A DNA stretch of 14,989 nt from Promethearchaeota archaeon (GTDB lineage: Archaea > Asgardarchaeota > Lokiarchaeia > Sigynarchaeales > SOKP01), in assembly GCA_014729315.1 (NCBI GenBank), contig WJKD01000579.1, forward strand, positions 1-14,989, given 5' to 3'. This document shows, piece by piece, positions 1 to 9,841 of the stretch; position 1 is the first letter of the stretch, and the number at the start of each line of letters is the position of its first letter. The position numbers and the translations under genes are program-made. The notes below the pieces were generated by a model. It saw only the letters and a program-made list of their open reading frames with translations, had not been told where the DNA came from and ran no database searches.

Positions 1-3000
1 GTGCCCGCCGCCTTCGACCTCAGAATTACTGTAGAGAACGGAGAAATCACGACCGATTCGATCCTCGCCACCACTCAAACCATCACCGTACCAGGTTATT
101 ACGAGCATAGTTCAGGACTCGAAGACGAAACGCTCACCGCCGAATTTATCAAATCCACGCCTGCTGAAGGTGTCTATTACGACAATGATATCGGAGGCAA
201 GCCCGACAAAACCAAAGGATCGTATCTCTATTTTGACGGCGACGAGGATGGTATTTACGAGACGATCTTTATAACCGACGAAGACGGTGACGTGATAGGG
301 GTTGGTTTTGATTACGATTACAACGGAGCGTTAGAACCTTCCAAACGAGACTTGGTCATGCGACACATCGTTAACTCCAAGATGAGCAACGACAACGAGG
401 AAAGCCAATTTAACCTCGAGCCGCTCGCCGAGCACGACCTCATTCACTTCAAAGATAAAGATAAATACGAAGGATTAATGTACGAGCTTACCTTCTCGGA
501 CGCCTTGTTCGACCTCTGGAAAATCGATTACAGCTCCAGCTCGAGCGAACTTCTCGAGGAAGTCGAGCAACTTACCGCCGACCAATTCATCAACTCACTT
601 ACCGCCGAAAAATGGGCAGAAGACCTCTCGTGGCAGATTTTCTCGCAGCTCGTTGCCTATGGCGTCGCTTCCGCCCTTTCTTCGATAGGCGTACCATTCA
701 CGCTCGGCTACATGGCGACCTATTTAGGTCTCAACTTCGTGAAAGCGTGGTCGGACGAAAAGAAAATAAACCAATACATCACTTCGCAAAAGTTCTACAA
801 CGAGGATTACGAAGGTGAAGAGCAACTTACCGACAGATGGTGGATGGACGAATGGTTCGGTTCGGGTATGACCGCGACGATTTTTGGCTCGGGCGCAGGA
901 ATCTACGCCCCGGTAAGGCGAACAACTGCCAAGCACGAATATTCAGGCGATATAATCCTCGCCGAATCGGGCAACGACAAGACTTCCGGGTTCGATTGGT
1001 CTAAATTATTCGTGATCGGCTCCACCGACACCGTCGATTACGTGCCCCAAGATCTCGATTACACCTTAACCGCCCGCAACCTTATGGGTTTTTCCGATAT
1101 CGGCACCTTCAACCTTGCAACTGGGGGATTCGCAGACGACAACGCCTACCGCTTAGATTTATTCCTCAAAAACAAAATCGGCGCGAATTACAACCAACAG
1201 CCCGAAATTATGCACGCCGAAAATTCCATTGTGTATCTCGAAGCCAAGATCGCAGAGCGCACCGAACACGAGCACGACCAACGCTTCGATTCGATAGTGC
1301 CACGAGTTTTTAACGGCGCCCCCATGTTAGATTTCGATTACTCCCAAGGAACCTCCCTTATTCCGCAATTTTACACCCATTACCCCGCAGTCGTGTCCGA
1401 AGAACGATACGACGAGGACGACTTGAGGAGCGAGTATCAAAAGATCTACAAGATATGGCTCCCTTCCGAAGACGACGATTCGATTCGCGTCCTGCCTAAA
1501 TCTTTAGATCGGAGCTTAAACCTCGACGTCGACTCGGTAAAGGTCTGGTCGGTTTTCCGATTCCTTGACAAAGACGACGCCGGATACAACGCCATTACCG
1601 TGCTCGACAAAACGGGATTCGAGTTCGATGAAGTTGGAGGCACGCTTACCTTTACCGAAAACGCTTACGCCCTCCTTTTAGCTGCCTACGAAGAGCAACT
1701 CGACGCCTACGATCAATACGACGAGGTCTACTTCGTGCTCGAATTGCGCGTGCCAAAATACGCCTCCATTGACGGCTTTAAAGACCTTTCCGAAGAGGAG
1801 CTTACCAAAGTAGCCATCATGCAATCCATTCACGCCTCCACCTTGGAATACCTCTACCAATTTAACCTCGCCACGCAAACGCAGTCGCTCATCAACGAGA
1901 TTTCCTACACGGCGTGGATCACCGTTATCTCCACGCTTGTCACGATCGGCGTGACCAGCGTCGGCAAGTTCGCCGCAAACAAGGTAAAAGAAACTATCGC
2001 CAAAAACACGTTTCAATCGTCCTTAATGCATACCTCCGAACAAGCGGCGAAGATAGCTTTAACCGAATCGCTGAACAAGATCGAAAGCACAGCCTGGCAG
2101 ATGGTCCTCATCGGCGCCTTTAAGTCCGCAGCGTCTGAAGTAGTCGAAGAAATTATCGTCGACCCTATATTCGAAGCAATCGGCGAAAACCTGATGAAGG
2201 AGATGGGAGCGCCCCGCATCGCCCAGATCTTCGGTGCGTGCGCCATGGAATCCGGTCGTGAAGCTGTCACCGGACCGATGGGTAAAGTGTTCGGCAGAGA
2301 CCAACAATCGCCCAAGTTTCAGACATTCTTAATGGAAAATTACAAAACAAAGCTCGAGACGACGACGACTACGGTAAAAGGCGAATCGAAAACCGAGATA
2401 ACGAACGTGGACATGACTCAAGAACAGCTTCTCGAAGCCTACGAGCAATTCAAGAAAAAACAGCAAAGCCAATGGCTAAAAGAACTCGGAAGATCTGCTT
2501 TGTCAGTAATCCTCCTTTACTCGAGCCTCGGCGTGGGTATGGCACTCGGAGGAACTTTCGGAGGAGCCGTCGGCGGAGGATATACCTTCCTCTCCGCGTT
2601 TGCCAAGACCAACGACTTTTCGCTGCGAAACGCCTACGAGAATCTCAAGGGCAGAAAATCCGACTTAACATCCGAAAGCTTGGATCACCTCGTAGAAAGC
2701 GCGAGCGCCGCCGAGTCAAAAACTCACAATCCCCTTCGCTCTCGCCTCGTAAAGGTTGCGAAATACGCCGCTTACGGTGGTGCGCTCATCGCCTTTGTTG
2801 CCGGGGCGGGAACGTTCCTTGCCAGCCCCTCGGGACACGCCTTCCTACTTCAAATTTCCCAAGTGCCTTATCCAATGCAATCGCAATACGGTAAGCTCGC
2901 ACGACTAATCAACACCGAGAATGCAATCTCGAAAAGTATTGAAATGTACGACGCTTTCATTACTCCCACTATCTCGAAAGCCAAAACTCTACTTTCCACC

Positions 3001-6000
3001 ATTGAATTGCCCGAAGTTTCAATCTCGAGGGATGCTTTAATGTCTGAAATTTCACTATCCATTGTCGTCTCAAGTCCTACCATAGTGTGGATTCATAAAT
3101 CGAGAAAAGGAGATTACATCCATTCGCTTACTCCCGAAATAAAAATAAGCAAAATTGAGAATATTCTGGAACGGATCGAAGAGATAAAGGGTAGCGACGC
3201 TCAGCAAAAAGCTCGCAACATTCAAGATAACATCAATTACCTCAAAGGATACATCGCGTGCTCGCGCGCAGTCTTTAGATTCCAAGAAATCCAAAATATG
3301 CTCAACGACATAGCAAAAGGTAAAATCCAGATTGGCGATCCTCTTACCTCATCTCAGCTCGATGTCTTACGTAGTGTTGTTGACTTAGACATTATAGACT
3401 TAGCGATTGACGGTAGAAAAGGCACCTTTGCCATTTCTTCCGCCGAGCTTTTAGACATCATGGAAACATACGCCGAAGGGGGTATCAAAGTAAAAGAATT
3501 GATGTATAACGAAATTGAAATAGATAAGAACTCCGATATTGGACAATATTCTTTGAAGATCCTTGGAATATTGCGTAAAGGTTTTACCAATCACTTAAAC
3601 CGTCAAAATCGACCCTTGACCGACGGTGAATTAGCCGAAGAAATTTTTAAATATATGATCTCAAAAGTTGCCAAAAATGATCAATTTAAAGAGATCTTTT
3701 ACAACAAATTGTTCTTAGAATCCGAATATAGAGACGGCACAAAAATTTTCGACCACTTTAAGCGGGCTATTAACCTCCAGACTTTTAGCAGGTTCATGCT
3801 CGAAAGGATAGCTTTGGCAATTGGAAACGAGTTTAACATAGACGAAAACATCATAAAAGGAATTGATAGAACGAGTACTATTAGCGTAAAAACCAAACGG
3901 GAAATTGTGAGGTGGATAAACGGATTAGAAGCTGGTATTTATTCCCTTAACAATCCCGATAGCAAAACAAAAGACTTGTTATCCGATCTTTGGGGTCAAA
4001 TGCAATTTTTCTTATTCCGATCTGGTAACAAACCAAAATATCCCTTAAGGGTAATGGGAAATGATATAAAGGGAAATACGGGAGAGATGCGAGGCATCCC
4101 TCGTTTATACGAAGTGATCCAAGAGAAAGGCTACAGTATTCAAGATTTAACCGATCCAAACGACATTAGAATAGACTTTAACACCTTACGAGATTTTACT
4201 CACAGTTTTGCCAAAATATTAATCGAGCAGAATGCCTATTTAGATAGTCCCGGAATGTTGTTCAAAAAGGCGCAAAAACTATACGAGTTCATTTATTTAG
4301 AGGCAAAGTATATTCAAGATCACTCAAAAGGACTTCATTCTGGATTAAATTCATTATTGAAATACATCGCGTTTACAACTAATTACATCGGCACTCGTTG
4401 CGATTCGCCCGAAATAACAACACAACTTTATATCGCTTTGGATAAAATGAATTCAATTTCCAACCAAAACAATTTGTTAGATATAATTAATACTGTGAAA
4501 AAATTTGGAACTTCGAAATCACTCGATCGCACGCAAAATGCTATCAAAGATAAAGATTTTCGGCATGCTATCGTAGCAGAATGTGAAAAACGATATTCGA
4601 CCCATCAAGACCTCTTATCCATCGTTCAAAAAATAGAAAAAGACCTCCAAACAGACCCTACTTTCGTCGAAAATATTTTAACCCAGATAAAATGGTCGGG
4701 AGAGAGATATGAGGGAAGGATTAAAAACGCAATAAGCGATTTGATTAACTCGGACGAATTTTCTCATCTCACTTACGTAAATCAAAAAGGAACGATCTCT
4801 TTTGCCTACGATTCGGCAGAGATACCCTCGCTTCCGATGTATAACGCCGCCGCCGAACCTATGTATTGCGCGATTCCTGCTGAAGTGGCAGAGCAATTAG
4901 AATCTTACGAGCATTTGTCTTATGCTTTGCTCGATCCGGCGCAGATTAAATACGTAAGCCAATCTGGTCTAAGCTCGCTGGGGCAAGGTTGGACGGTCTA
5001 CGACAAAGGTGAAATCTCCCCTGCCATCGGTAAAGGCTCAAACCCCGATAAATTTATCCTAAAACAGCGCGCTAAAATTGAGATAGTCCAAGATTACGAC
5101 ATAGCTCCCGTCTTAATCTCAAAAAACGGCAGGGCTGTCGAACACCTCTACGAGCTCGAGACGGCGGCACAAGGCGAGCCTTTACGGCTAAATTTAGACG
5201 AGAATCAGAAATTTGTCAGAGAATTTTCCTCGTATCAAGACCTTTACCTCCATATGACCGATAACGAAGCGAACATCGCCAGATACCTACATCCCGCGCT
5301 CGTCGAACCACAATCGCTCCTTGCTACACACCTTTATTTACGGCGGAGGTTACTCGAAAGCGATAACATCGTCACCCGCAAGTCAATTCCTCAATTAATT
5401 GAAATGAAAGAGCAAAAAGACGATGCTGTCGTTTACAGTTCCAGCAAAAGCGTTAGCAAGAACAAATACGCACAATTGAAGGCGTTAACGGACGAAAACG
5501 GCGATTTCTTTTTAGGATACGAGATGTATCAAGGTAAAACAATCGTAAAAATCGCGCACGATTACGAGATTGCCGATAAAGCAAAGCTTTATTTGCTTCC
5601 AGACGGAAATTACGCAGTTCTAAAAAGAGGCGACAGCCGGGTTTACTTGTTAAACGGGATAACGATGTTTTTCACAAGCACTCACCAAGCTCCCAATTCA
5701 GGGACGACCCTATACGCGTCCTTTACCTCGAAGCATACATTTGGAAATTCGCTCGCTTATAGAGATCTCTTCGTGTTTGAGCCTATCCTGGGTCGCACCT
5801 TTAGGCGGAGAGTATTTAACTCCGTCAGAGACCAAGCAATGACCGTGAAGGGTCTGGTAAGAGCTTTTGAAGCTGAAGGACTTCACCCTACCGGTCTCGA
5901 TTTCGACCGCATCGCAACCCGCGGCTTCGATTTAGACGGGTTCTTGGACGAAATTGGCAGCTCACTCCAGAGACGAATGCAAACGAGTAAGATCTCGGGG

Positions 6001-7953
6001 CTTTCTGCCTTATTATACAGCGGGACGGATTACGGTGGCGCCACGATCTCCGATACCACCCTTGAAATCATCAATGGTGAAAAAACATCCGCGCTCATTC
6101 GAGATGACATGGTAAAAATAGCGTCACAATTCGTTGACATCAAAAACGAGAACCATAAACTCCTGAAATTGTTTCTCATAGCCAACGCATTAGGGATAAC
6201 CCTTGATTTAGAGGTAAATGATCCTTATCAAGAGATGTTGGACCAAGTCGTGGACAAAATTGGCCCGTTTATCCTTCAACTTTTATTAATTGATAAAATT
6301 GACTTTAACGCACATAGAGAGTGGACAATAATTCCTTCGAAATCCACTGAATTAAAAGACAATTTCCACGATTTACACGATTTGGGGGACTTCAGTAGTT
6401 ACGTTACAATTATGGATTTATTACCATCGGTCTTGTGCGCTCGGGACATATGCTTGAGCGGAACGAAATTGAAATTAGACAATCCTTTAGCTGCCTATAA
6501 GAATGAAATAATAGACCATTTGAAGGGATATTTAAGTTTGGGTTTGGCGCAGGTTCTGGCTTTTGCTTGGTCAGGCTCAGCGAACGACGCAACAACGAGG
6601 TCTATGGAAATTTATTTGAGGTCTTTGGTGCTGTCGAAGCTTAAATCAATTACCAATGACCACGCCCTCCTCCCCGACAGCGTCCTTTCGGACATTAGCA
6701 GGGACGATCTTTATGAATATTGGGCGCAAAAGTTTTGCTGTTTGCCTCAAACCACCAAAAAAACAAGGAAACCTTTAGGAGAAATTATGAAAACGCTATG
6801 GAAATATCAATATGCCATCCAGTCCCGCACGCTCGAAAACCACCTCGATGCAAGCGGAGAGCTCGCGTTATACGAGTTTACGGCATATTATAAAAGTAAG
6901 GAGTTCCCCGTTCAAGTCAAGATTTCCCTCGATAAGACCGACCTCAAGCAACTCTACGAGCATTCTCTCCCACAGCGTCAAAGCACTACTTACACCTCCT
7001 ACAATGTTGAAATTTCCGACCGCATCCACGCAACCGAATTGTTAACCTGGGAAAAATATCCGGAAGCTGGCCTTAAGACGTTTGAGGCGTTGAAAAACGC
7101 GTTTGAAACGGCGAAATCGAGGCAAATGTTAGTAAGTTTTCTCCCTGAAATCCAAACGCAGGACGAGCTGTATTTCCGCGTTTATGACCTGCAAGGTGGA
7201 GCCCATCTAGACAAGCATCCCTATTTTAGACAAGAGAAGGGTTATTGGACGCTTGATTTTAGCAAACCCGCTACCGACCAGCAAAATGAAGCGAACCTCG
7301 TAAGGATTTACACCGCAATTGCGTCCGGGAAAACGGTGAGGTTTAGCCTTGAAGAAACGAAGTTTGGACCAACAACCGAGCTCGAATATGTCGTTGGAGA
7401 AGTCACGCGTCTCGGAGTGCGCAAGATGGACGCGCAAAAAAGACCGTCCGAAAAGGCGCTTGAACTCCTCTTCGACGACACCTACTTCCCTTTTGTCGTA
7501 AATTCGCACAAGTTATTGCACATCCCGCAAGTCGTCAGCACTAGCTCGTATTTCGACCTCTTTTTCAGCCAGAATTTCGTGCACGCAAACCTCGGCAAAA
7601 AGGCACTCGTCAAAAAATACGTAAACCTCGACCAGCTCGACGAGCGGATGACCAAGAAAGGAGACGAAGACTGGAAAAAGTTTAAAAAACTCCTCCAAGA
7701 TATGGTTAATAATGGAGTTATAAAATCATCAGAAATATTCGATCCAACGAAATGGGACGAGTCTGTTTTTAAAATGTTCACACTCGCCGTCGTAAAGATA
7801 TACAGAAAAGGCGCTAACGGCGATAAGACAGGAGACCCGCTCGATAAAGACAATTTTGACATCAACCAGTATTATTCTCCGGAGGATTATTACTACCAAG
7901 TCGACGGGCGGTTTAAAAACTCGTTGCGATTAAAACGATATTTAACTGTTTAA
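1..7953 (+). CDS. Giant (at least 2650-residue) membrane-associated protein, 5' end outside window
   Basis: The frame is open from base 1, so the GTG there is probably an internal codon and the gene starts upstream. I recognise no family. Around residues 75-112 is an Asp/Gly-rich patch (FDGDEDGIYE, then TDEDGD and DYDYNG) resembling Ca-binding loops. Hydrophobic zones lie at about 211-250, 634-662, 834-870 (Gly-rich, GGTFGGAVGGG) and 922-941, which suggests membrane insertion. Residues from about 970 on are soluble, first mostly helical and Lys/Asn-rich, later mixed alpha/beta, with no motif I can name. Base composition changes inside the gene: C-ending codons dominate to about base 2870, then a clearly AT-rich stretch to about 4800, then mixed. 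The gene ends at TTTAACTGTTTAA with no oligo-T terminator before the next gene. A surface or membrane giant protein of Asgard type is the best guess; no enzymatic role can be assigned. Confidence 0.85.
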   Translation: MPAAFDLRITVENGEITTDSILATTQTITVPGYYEHSSGLEDETLTAEFIKSTPAEGVYYDNDIGGKPDKTKGSYLYFDGDEDGIYETIFITDEDGDVIGVGFDYDYNGALEPSKRDLVMRHIVNSKMSNDNEESQFNLEPLAEHDLIHFKDKDKYEGLMYELTFSDALFDLWKIDYSSSSSELLEEVEQLTADQFINSLTAEKWAEDLSWQIFSQLVAYGVASALSSIGVPFTLGYMATYLGLNFVKAWSDEKKINQYITSQKFYNEDYEGEEQLTDRWWMDEWFGSGMTATIFGSGAGIYAPVRRTTAKHEYSGDIILAESGNDKTSGFDWSKLFVIGSTDTVDYVPQDLDYTLTARNLMGFSDIGTFNLATGGFADDNAYRLDLFLKNKIGANYNQQPEIMHAENSIVYLEAKIAERTEHEHDQRFDSIVPRVFNGAPMLDFDYSQGTSLIPQFYTHYPAVVSEERYDEDDLRSEYQKIYKIWLPSEDDDSIRVLPKSLDRSLNLDVDSVKVWSVFRFLDKDDAGYNAITVLDKTGFEFDEVGGTLTFTENAYALLLAAYEEQLDAYDQYDEVYFVLELRVPKYASIDGFKDLSEEELTKVAIMQSIHASTLEYLYQFNLATQTQSLINEISYTAWITVISTLVTIGVTSVGKFAANKVKETIAKNTFQSSLMHTSEQAAKIALTESLNKIESTAWQMVLIGAFKSAASEVVEEIIVDPIFEAIGENLMKEMGAPRIAQIFGACAMESGREAVTGPMGKVFGRDQQSPKFQTFLMENYKTKLETTTTTVKGESKTEITNVDMTQEQLLEAYEQFKKKQQSQWLKELGRSALSVILLYSSLGVGMALGGTFGGAVGGGYTFLSAFAKTNDFSLRNAYENLKGRKSDLTSESLDHLVESASAAESKTHNPLRSRLVKVAKYAAYGGALIAFVAGAGTFLASPSGHAFLLQISQVPYPMQSQYGKLARLINTENAISKSIEMYDAFITPTISKAKTLLSTIELPEVSISRDALMSEISLSIVVSSPTIVWIHKSRKGDYIHSLTPEIKISKIENILERIEEIKGSDAQQKARNIQDNINYLKGYIACSRAVFRFQEIQNMLNDIAKGKIQIGDPLTSSQLDVLRSVVDLDIIDLAIDGRKGTFAISSAELLDIMETYAEGGIKVKELMYNEIEIDKNSDIGQYSLKILGILRKGFTNHLNRQNRPLTDGELAEEIFKYMISKVAKNDQFKEIFYNKLFLESEYRDGTKIFDHFKRAINLQTFSRFMLERIALAIGNEFNIDENIIKGIDRTSTISVKTKREIVRWINGLEAGIYSLNNPDSKTKDLLSDLWGQMQFFLFRSGNKPKYPLRVMGNDIKGNTGEMRGIPRLYEVIQEKGYSIQDLTDPNDIRIDFNTLRDFTHSFAKILIEQNAYLDSPGMLFKKAQKLYEFIYLEAKYIQDHSKGLHSGLNSLLKYIAFTTNYIGTRCDSPEITTQLYIALDKMNSISNQNNLLDIINTVKKFGTSKSLDRTQNAIKDKDFRHAIVAECEKRYSTHQDLLSIVQKIEKDLQTDPTFVENILTQIKWSGERYEGRIKNAISDLINSDEFSHLTYVNQKGTISFAYDSAEIPSLPMYNAAAEPMYCAIPAEVAEQLESYEHLSYALLDPAQIKYVSQSGLSSLGQGWTVYDKGEISPAIGKGSNPDKFILKQRAKIEIVQDYDIAPVLISKNGRAVEHLYELETAAQGEPLRLNLDENQKFVREFSSYQDLYLHMTDNEANIARYLHPALVEPQSLLATHLYLRRRLLESDNIVTRKSIPQLIEMKEQKDDAVVYSSSKSVSKNKYAQLKALTDENGDFFLGYEMYQGKTIVKIAHDYEIADKAKLYLLPDGNYAVLKRGDSRVYLLNGITMFFTSTHQAPNSGTTLYASFTSKHTFGNSLAYRDLFVFEPILGRTFRRRVFNSVRDQAMTVKGLVRAFEAEGLHPTGLDFDRIATRGFDLDGFLDEIGSSLQRRMQTSKISGLSALLYSGTDYGGATISDTTLEIINGEKTSALIRDDMVKIASQFVDIKNENHKLLKLFLIANALGITLDLEVNDPYQEMLDQVVDKIGPFILQLLLIDKIDFNAHREWTIIPSKSTELKDNFHDLHDLGDFSSYVTIMDLLPSVLCARDICLSGTKLKLDNPLAAYKNEIIDHLKGYLSLGLAQVLAFAWSGSANDATTRSMEIYLRSLVLSKLKSITNDHALLPDSVLSDISRDDLYEYWAQKFCCLPQTTKKTRKPLGEIMKTLWKYQYAIQSRTLENHLDASGELALYEFTAYYKSKEFPVQVKISLDKTDLKQLYEHSLPQRQSTTYTSYNVEISDRIHATELLTWEKYPEAGLKTFEALKNAFETAKSRQMLVSFLPEIQTQDELYFRVYDLQGGAHLDKHPYFRQEKGYWTLDFSKPATDQQNEANLVRIYTAIASGKTVRFSLEETKFGPTTELEYVVGEVTRLGVRKMDAQKRPSEKALELLFDDTYFPFVVNSHKLLHIPQVVSTSSYFDLFFSQNFVHANLGKKALVKKYVNLDQLDERMTKKGDEDWKKFKKLLQDMVNNGVIKSSEIFDPTKWDESVFKMFTLAVVKIYRKGANGDKTGDPLDKDNFDINQYYSPEDYYYQVDGRFKNSLRLKRYLTV

Positions 7954-7965
7954 TAAACAGGCACT

Positions 7966-8022
7966 GTGCAAACAATTAAATTGCTTCAAGATCTTATTAA
8001 TAATAAATCAGAAACATTTTAG
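7966..8022 (+). pseudogene. Short echo of the giant gene's C-terminal coding segment
   Basis: This stretch between the giant gene and the LRR gene translates in one frame to KLLQDLINN-KS-ETF followed by TAG. The giant protein has KLLQDMVNNGVIKSSEIF, encoded at about 7687-7740. With a three-codon and a one-codon gap, 11 of 15 aligned residues match, and caagat, taataat and aaatca are shared at the DNA level. It is best explained as the remnant of a duplicated or displaced 3' end. Chance similarity in AT-rich DNA is possible because the match is short. Confidence 0.35.
7993..8009 (+). promoter_or_regulatory. Candidate TATA box for the 513-residue LRR gene
   Basis: The AT-rich stretch CTTATTAATAATAAATC is centred about 32 bases before the ATG at 8033. 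Archaeal transcription usually starts about 25 bases after the TATA centre, which would give an almost leaderless mRNA. That would fit the lack of a good Shine-Dalgarno sequence before this ATG. The box lies inside the echo described at 7966-8022, so its AT-richness may be incidental, and read-through from the giant gene is an alternative. Confidence 0.35.
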
Positions 8023-8032
8023 AATTTGTGAA

Positions 8033-9574
8033 ATGAATTCCAAATTATATTACTTAAGATTTGCCCGTACGTCCGAGGAAAGAGAAAAGGGACTAGAAGA
8101 TCGCCTCGTAATGGACGACGATGTGGAGCTGAATAAGATCCACCCGGAAGACTTGAAAACGATCCTCAGTCTAATCAAGCGAAACGCTACGATTCGCGAG
8201 TGCGGGATCGACGAGGCGGGATGTATTAAGGATTTAGACCTTTACGAGTCCGATCCCGGAGATGCATCTCTTCCCTATTTACGATCGTTGACTTATAGAA
8301 ATACGTCAGGCGTTTCGGAGGAATTCGTGCTAAGACATAAAAAACTGGAAGAGCTTCATATCGCCGGCGACAACGCTCGTTTGTCGTGGTTAGGACACCT
8401 CCCGAATTTAAAATATTTGAATTTCTTTTCCCGCACGCTTACATCGATTCAGGAAAGTGTTAAACTCCTTCTCCTCGAGGAACTCACTTTCAGCGTGAAA
8501 TCTTTTCCGTCGCTCGAATCGTTTTCCAACCTCGACGCCCCCCAACTCAAGAAGTTAGACCTTTCGAGTAATCAAATTAGCGACCTCTGCGACTTCGAGC
8601 CGCTGGCGCACCTTACGGGTCTTGAGGAACTCAATATAAGTCAAAATGAGGTGCGGATCCTGGATGTCTCGTCAGAGCTCCCGAATTTACGGAGGCTCGA
8701 CCTCTCGAACAACCAAATCGAGAAAATCGTACGAATTAAGAATCTTCCTAAACTTGAATTTCTAGACCTCTGCGTAAATCCGCTCACCGCCTTGGAGGGC
8801 TTCGGACACCTCCCCTCGCTGAAGGAAATACACATTTACCAAAGCCCGGTCGTGAGCGTCGCCGACCTCGACAACTTACCCCGCCTTGGAGCTATACGCG
8901 ATTTTAAAGGCGATGAATTCGCCAGTGAGGAAAAACTGCGACATTTCGTAATCGCCGTAAAGAAGATGGGCTTTAGGGCAGCCTTGGAATATGGGCACGA
9001 AGCCCGATTCGATGACGACTACGAATACGGCACGCTTTTCCCGGTCGTAGGGTCGCCCGTCCTCCGTTCGCAGCGCATTAAACCCTACCTCGAAGTAAAA
9101 CTTAAAGAGCCTTGGGGTGGTGTGGGCCCCCCAGAAGTGTTGGTTTACGTCGCCGGTAAAAGATTTCGGCAATGCGCTTACCTTTTACTCCAATTTTCCA
9201 CGGGGGATGTGGAACGATTAGAACGCGTAAAGTCGATAGACGACGCTGCTGAAACGCTGAACCGTTCTTTACATGGTCGCTATCCCGCTAAAGAGTTAAA
9301 TATCTCACCCGAGACAGAGTTTTGGGCGCACGCCTCCAACCTCCAAGCGTGGGTAGAGCACGATTACGACACCCGCCTCCTCCACCGCTCGTTGGCGTTT
9401 CCGTTGCTTAAACGACTGACCGAGTTGGGCGACCCCGCGGCAAAACGGGCGTTCAAGGAAGAGATAGCCCGCCGCTACGCCGAAGGCAATCAGACCGTCC
9501 GGACATTCCTGGAGGAAGAGGGCTACCTCGAACTGCTGACGGACGACGAGAAGCACAGCCTAAAACCGATCTAA
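8033..9574 (+). CDS. Leucine-rich-repeat protein with Lokiarchaeal-type C-terminal domain
   Basis: 513 residues, with no signal peptide or membrane segment, so probably cytosolic. About eight LRRs of 21-25 residues run from about 105 to 287 and follow the LxxLxLxxNxI pattern most clearly at LKKLDLSSNQISDL and LRRLDLSNNQIEKI. A linker and a beta-rich section (about 335-390) follow. The C-terminal helical domain (about 425-505) contains FWAHASNLQAW, LLHRSLAFPLLKRLTELGDP, FKEEIARRYAEG and LEEEGYLELL. From memory this block recurs in many Lokiarchaeal LRR and related proteins, with no function that I know. LRRs normally serve protein-protein binding, so an adaptor role is inferred. ATG 8033 is the first ATG in frame; only a weak GTGA precedes it, and a leaderless start is plausible. 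Composition resembles the giant gene 79 bases upstream, not the AT-rich LRR gene at 11014. Confidence 0.9.
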   Translation: MNSKLYYLRFARTSEEREKGLEDRLVMDDDVELNKIHPEDLKTILSLIKRNATIRECGIDEAGCIKDLDLYESDPGDASLPYLRSLTYRNTSGVSEEFVLRHKKLEELHIAGDNARLSWLGHLPNLKYLNFFSRTLTSIQESVKLLLLEELTFSVKSFPSLESFSNLDAPQLKKLDLSSNQISDLCDFEPLAHLTGLEELNISQNEVRILDVSSELPNLRRLDLSNNQIEKIVRIKNLPKLEFLDLCVNPLTALEGFGHLPSLKEIHIYQSPVVSVADLDNLPRLGAIRDFKGDEFASEEKLRHFVIAVKKMGFRAALEYGHEARFDDDYEYGTLFPVVGSPVLRSQRIKPYLEVKLKEPWGGVGPPEVLVYVAGKRFRQCAYLLLQFSTGDVERLERVKSIDDAAETLNRSLHGRYPAKELNISPETEFWAHASNLQAWVEHDYDTRLLHRSLAFPLLKRLTELGDPAAKRAFKEEIARRYAEGNQTVRTFLEEEGYLELLTDDEKHSLKPI

Positions 9575-9604
9575 GTGGATCTCCTTTTCGAATGATGCGA
9601 AGCG

Positions 9605-9631
9605 TTTTTTGACCGGTTTTTTCTCCTTTTT
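9605..9631 (+). terminator. Oligo-T terminator of the LRR gene
   Basis: Three T-runs (T6 at 9605-9610, T6 at 9617-9622, T5 at 9627-9631) lie 30-57 bases after the LRR stop, with no strong hairpin. Clustered U-tracts are the usual intrinsic termination signal of archaeal RNA polymerase. Confidence 0.6.
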
Positions 9632-9650
9632 CTCGATTTGACCTCCTTTC

Positions 9651-9776
9651 TTATCATTCCATGATAAAAAATAAAGGAAAAAATTCTCCGTGATGATTTT
9701 TTTCTCTGTTTTCATACTATTTTGACAACTTGATCCTAAAAGATTCTTTTGAATCGAACCCTTTTTGAATAGGTTC
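9651..9776. repeat. Run of three small inverted repeats in the non-coding gap
   Basis: Three short stem-loops lie in the gap after the LRR gene: TTATCAT-TCC-ATGATAA (9651-9667), GATTC-TTTT-GAATC (9742-9755), and GAACC (9756-9760) pairing with GGTTC (9772-9776). The rest of 9575-9841 is AT-rich, with a T10 run at 9812-9821, and I see no convincing gene in it. The minus-strand frame at 9560-9790 is Lys/Phe-rich and looks random. The hairpins may belong to termination or be protein-binding palindromes; no function can be assigned. Confidence 0.4.
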
Positions 9777-9841
9777 TTAAAACCAATCATTTAGGAATCG
9801 TTAGTAAAGCGTTTTTTTTTTGGTATTGTTTTGAAAAGATT

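Noticed and set aside
235..345. EF-hand or dockerin assignment for the Asp-rich patch
   Set aside because: The Asp/Gly pattern is suggestive of Ca binding, but the spacing does not follow a full 12-residue EF-loop with flanking helices, so only a Ca-loop-like description is given.
612..7865. Many 60-140 codon frames in other frames and on the minus strand within the giant gene
   Set aside because: They are shadows of the long plus-strand frame, which has consistent codon use and protein-like content; none shows an independent ribosome site and domain.
1..9574. Polymorphic toxin (giant gene) with the LRR gene as immunity partner
   Set aside because: No toxin motif, pre-toxin domain or known immunity family is visible; only size, order and the short echo hint at it, so it is kept as a note under the echo finding.
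9560..9790. Minus-strand 76-codon frame beginning MIGFKNLFKK
   Set aside because: It consists of the antisense of T-runs, giving Lys/Phe-rich low complexity, and it overlaps the end of the LRR gene. No ribosome site or family signal was seen.
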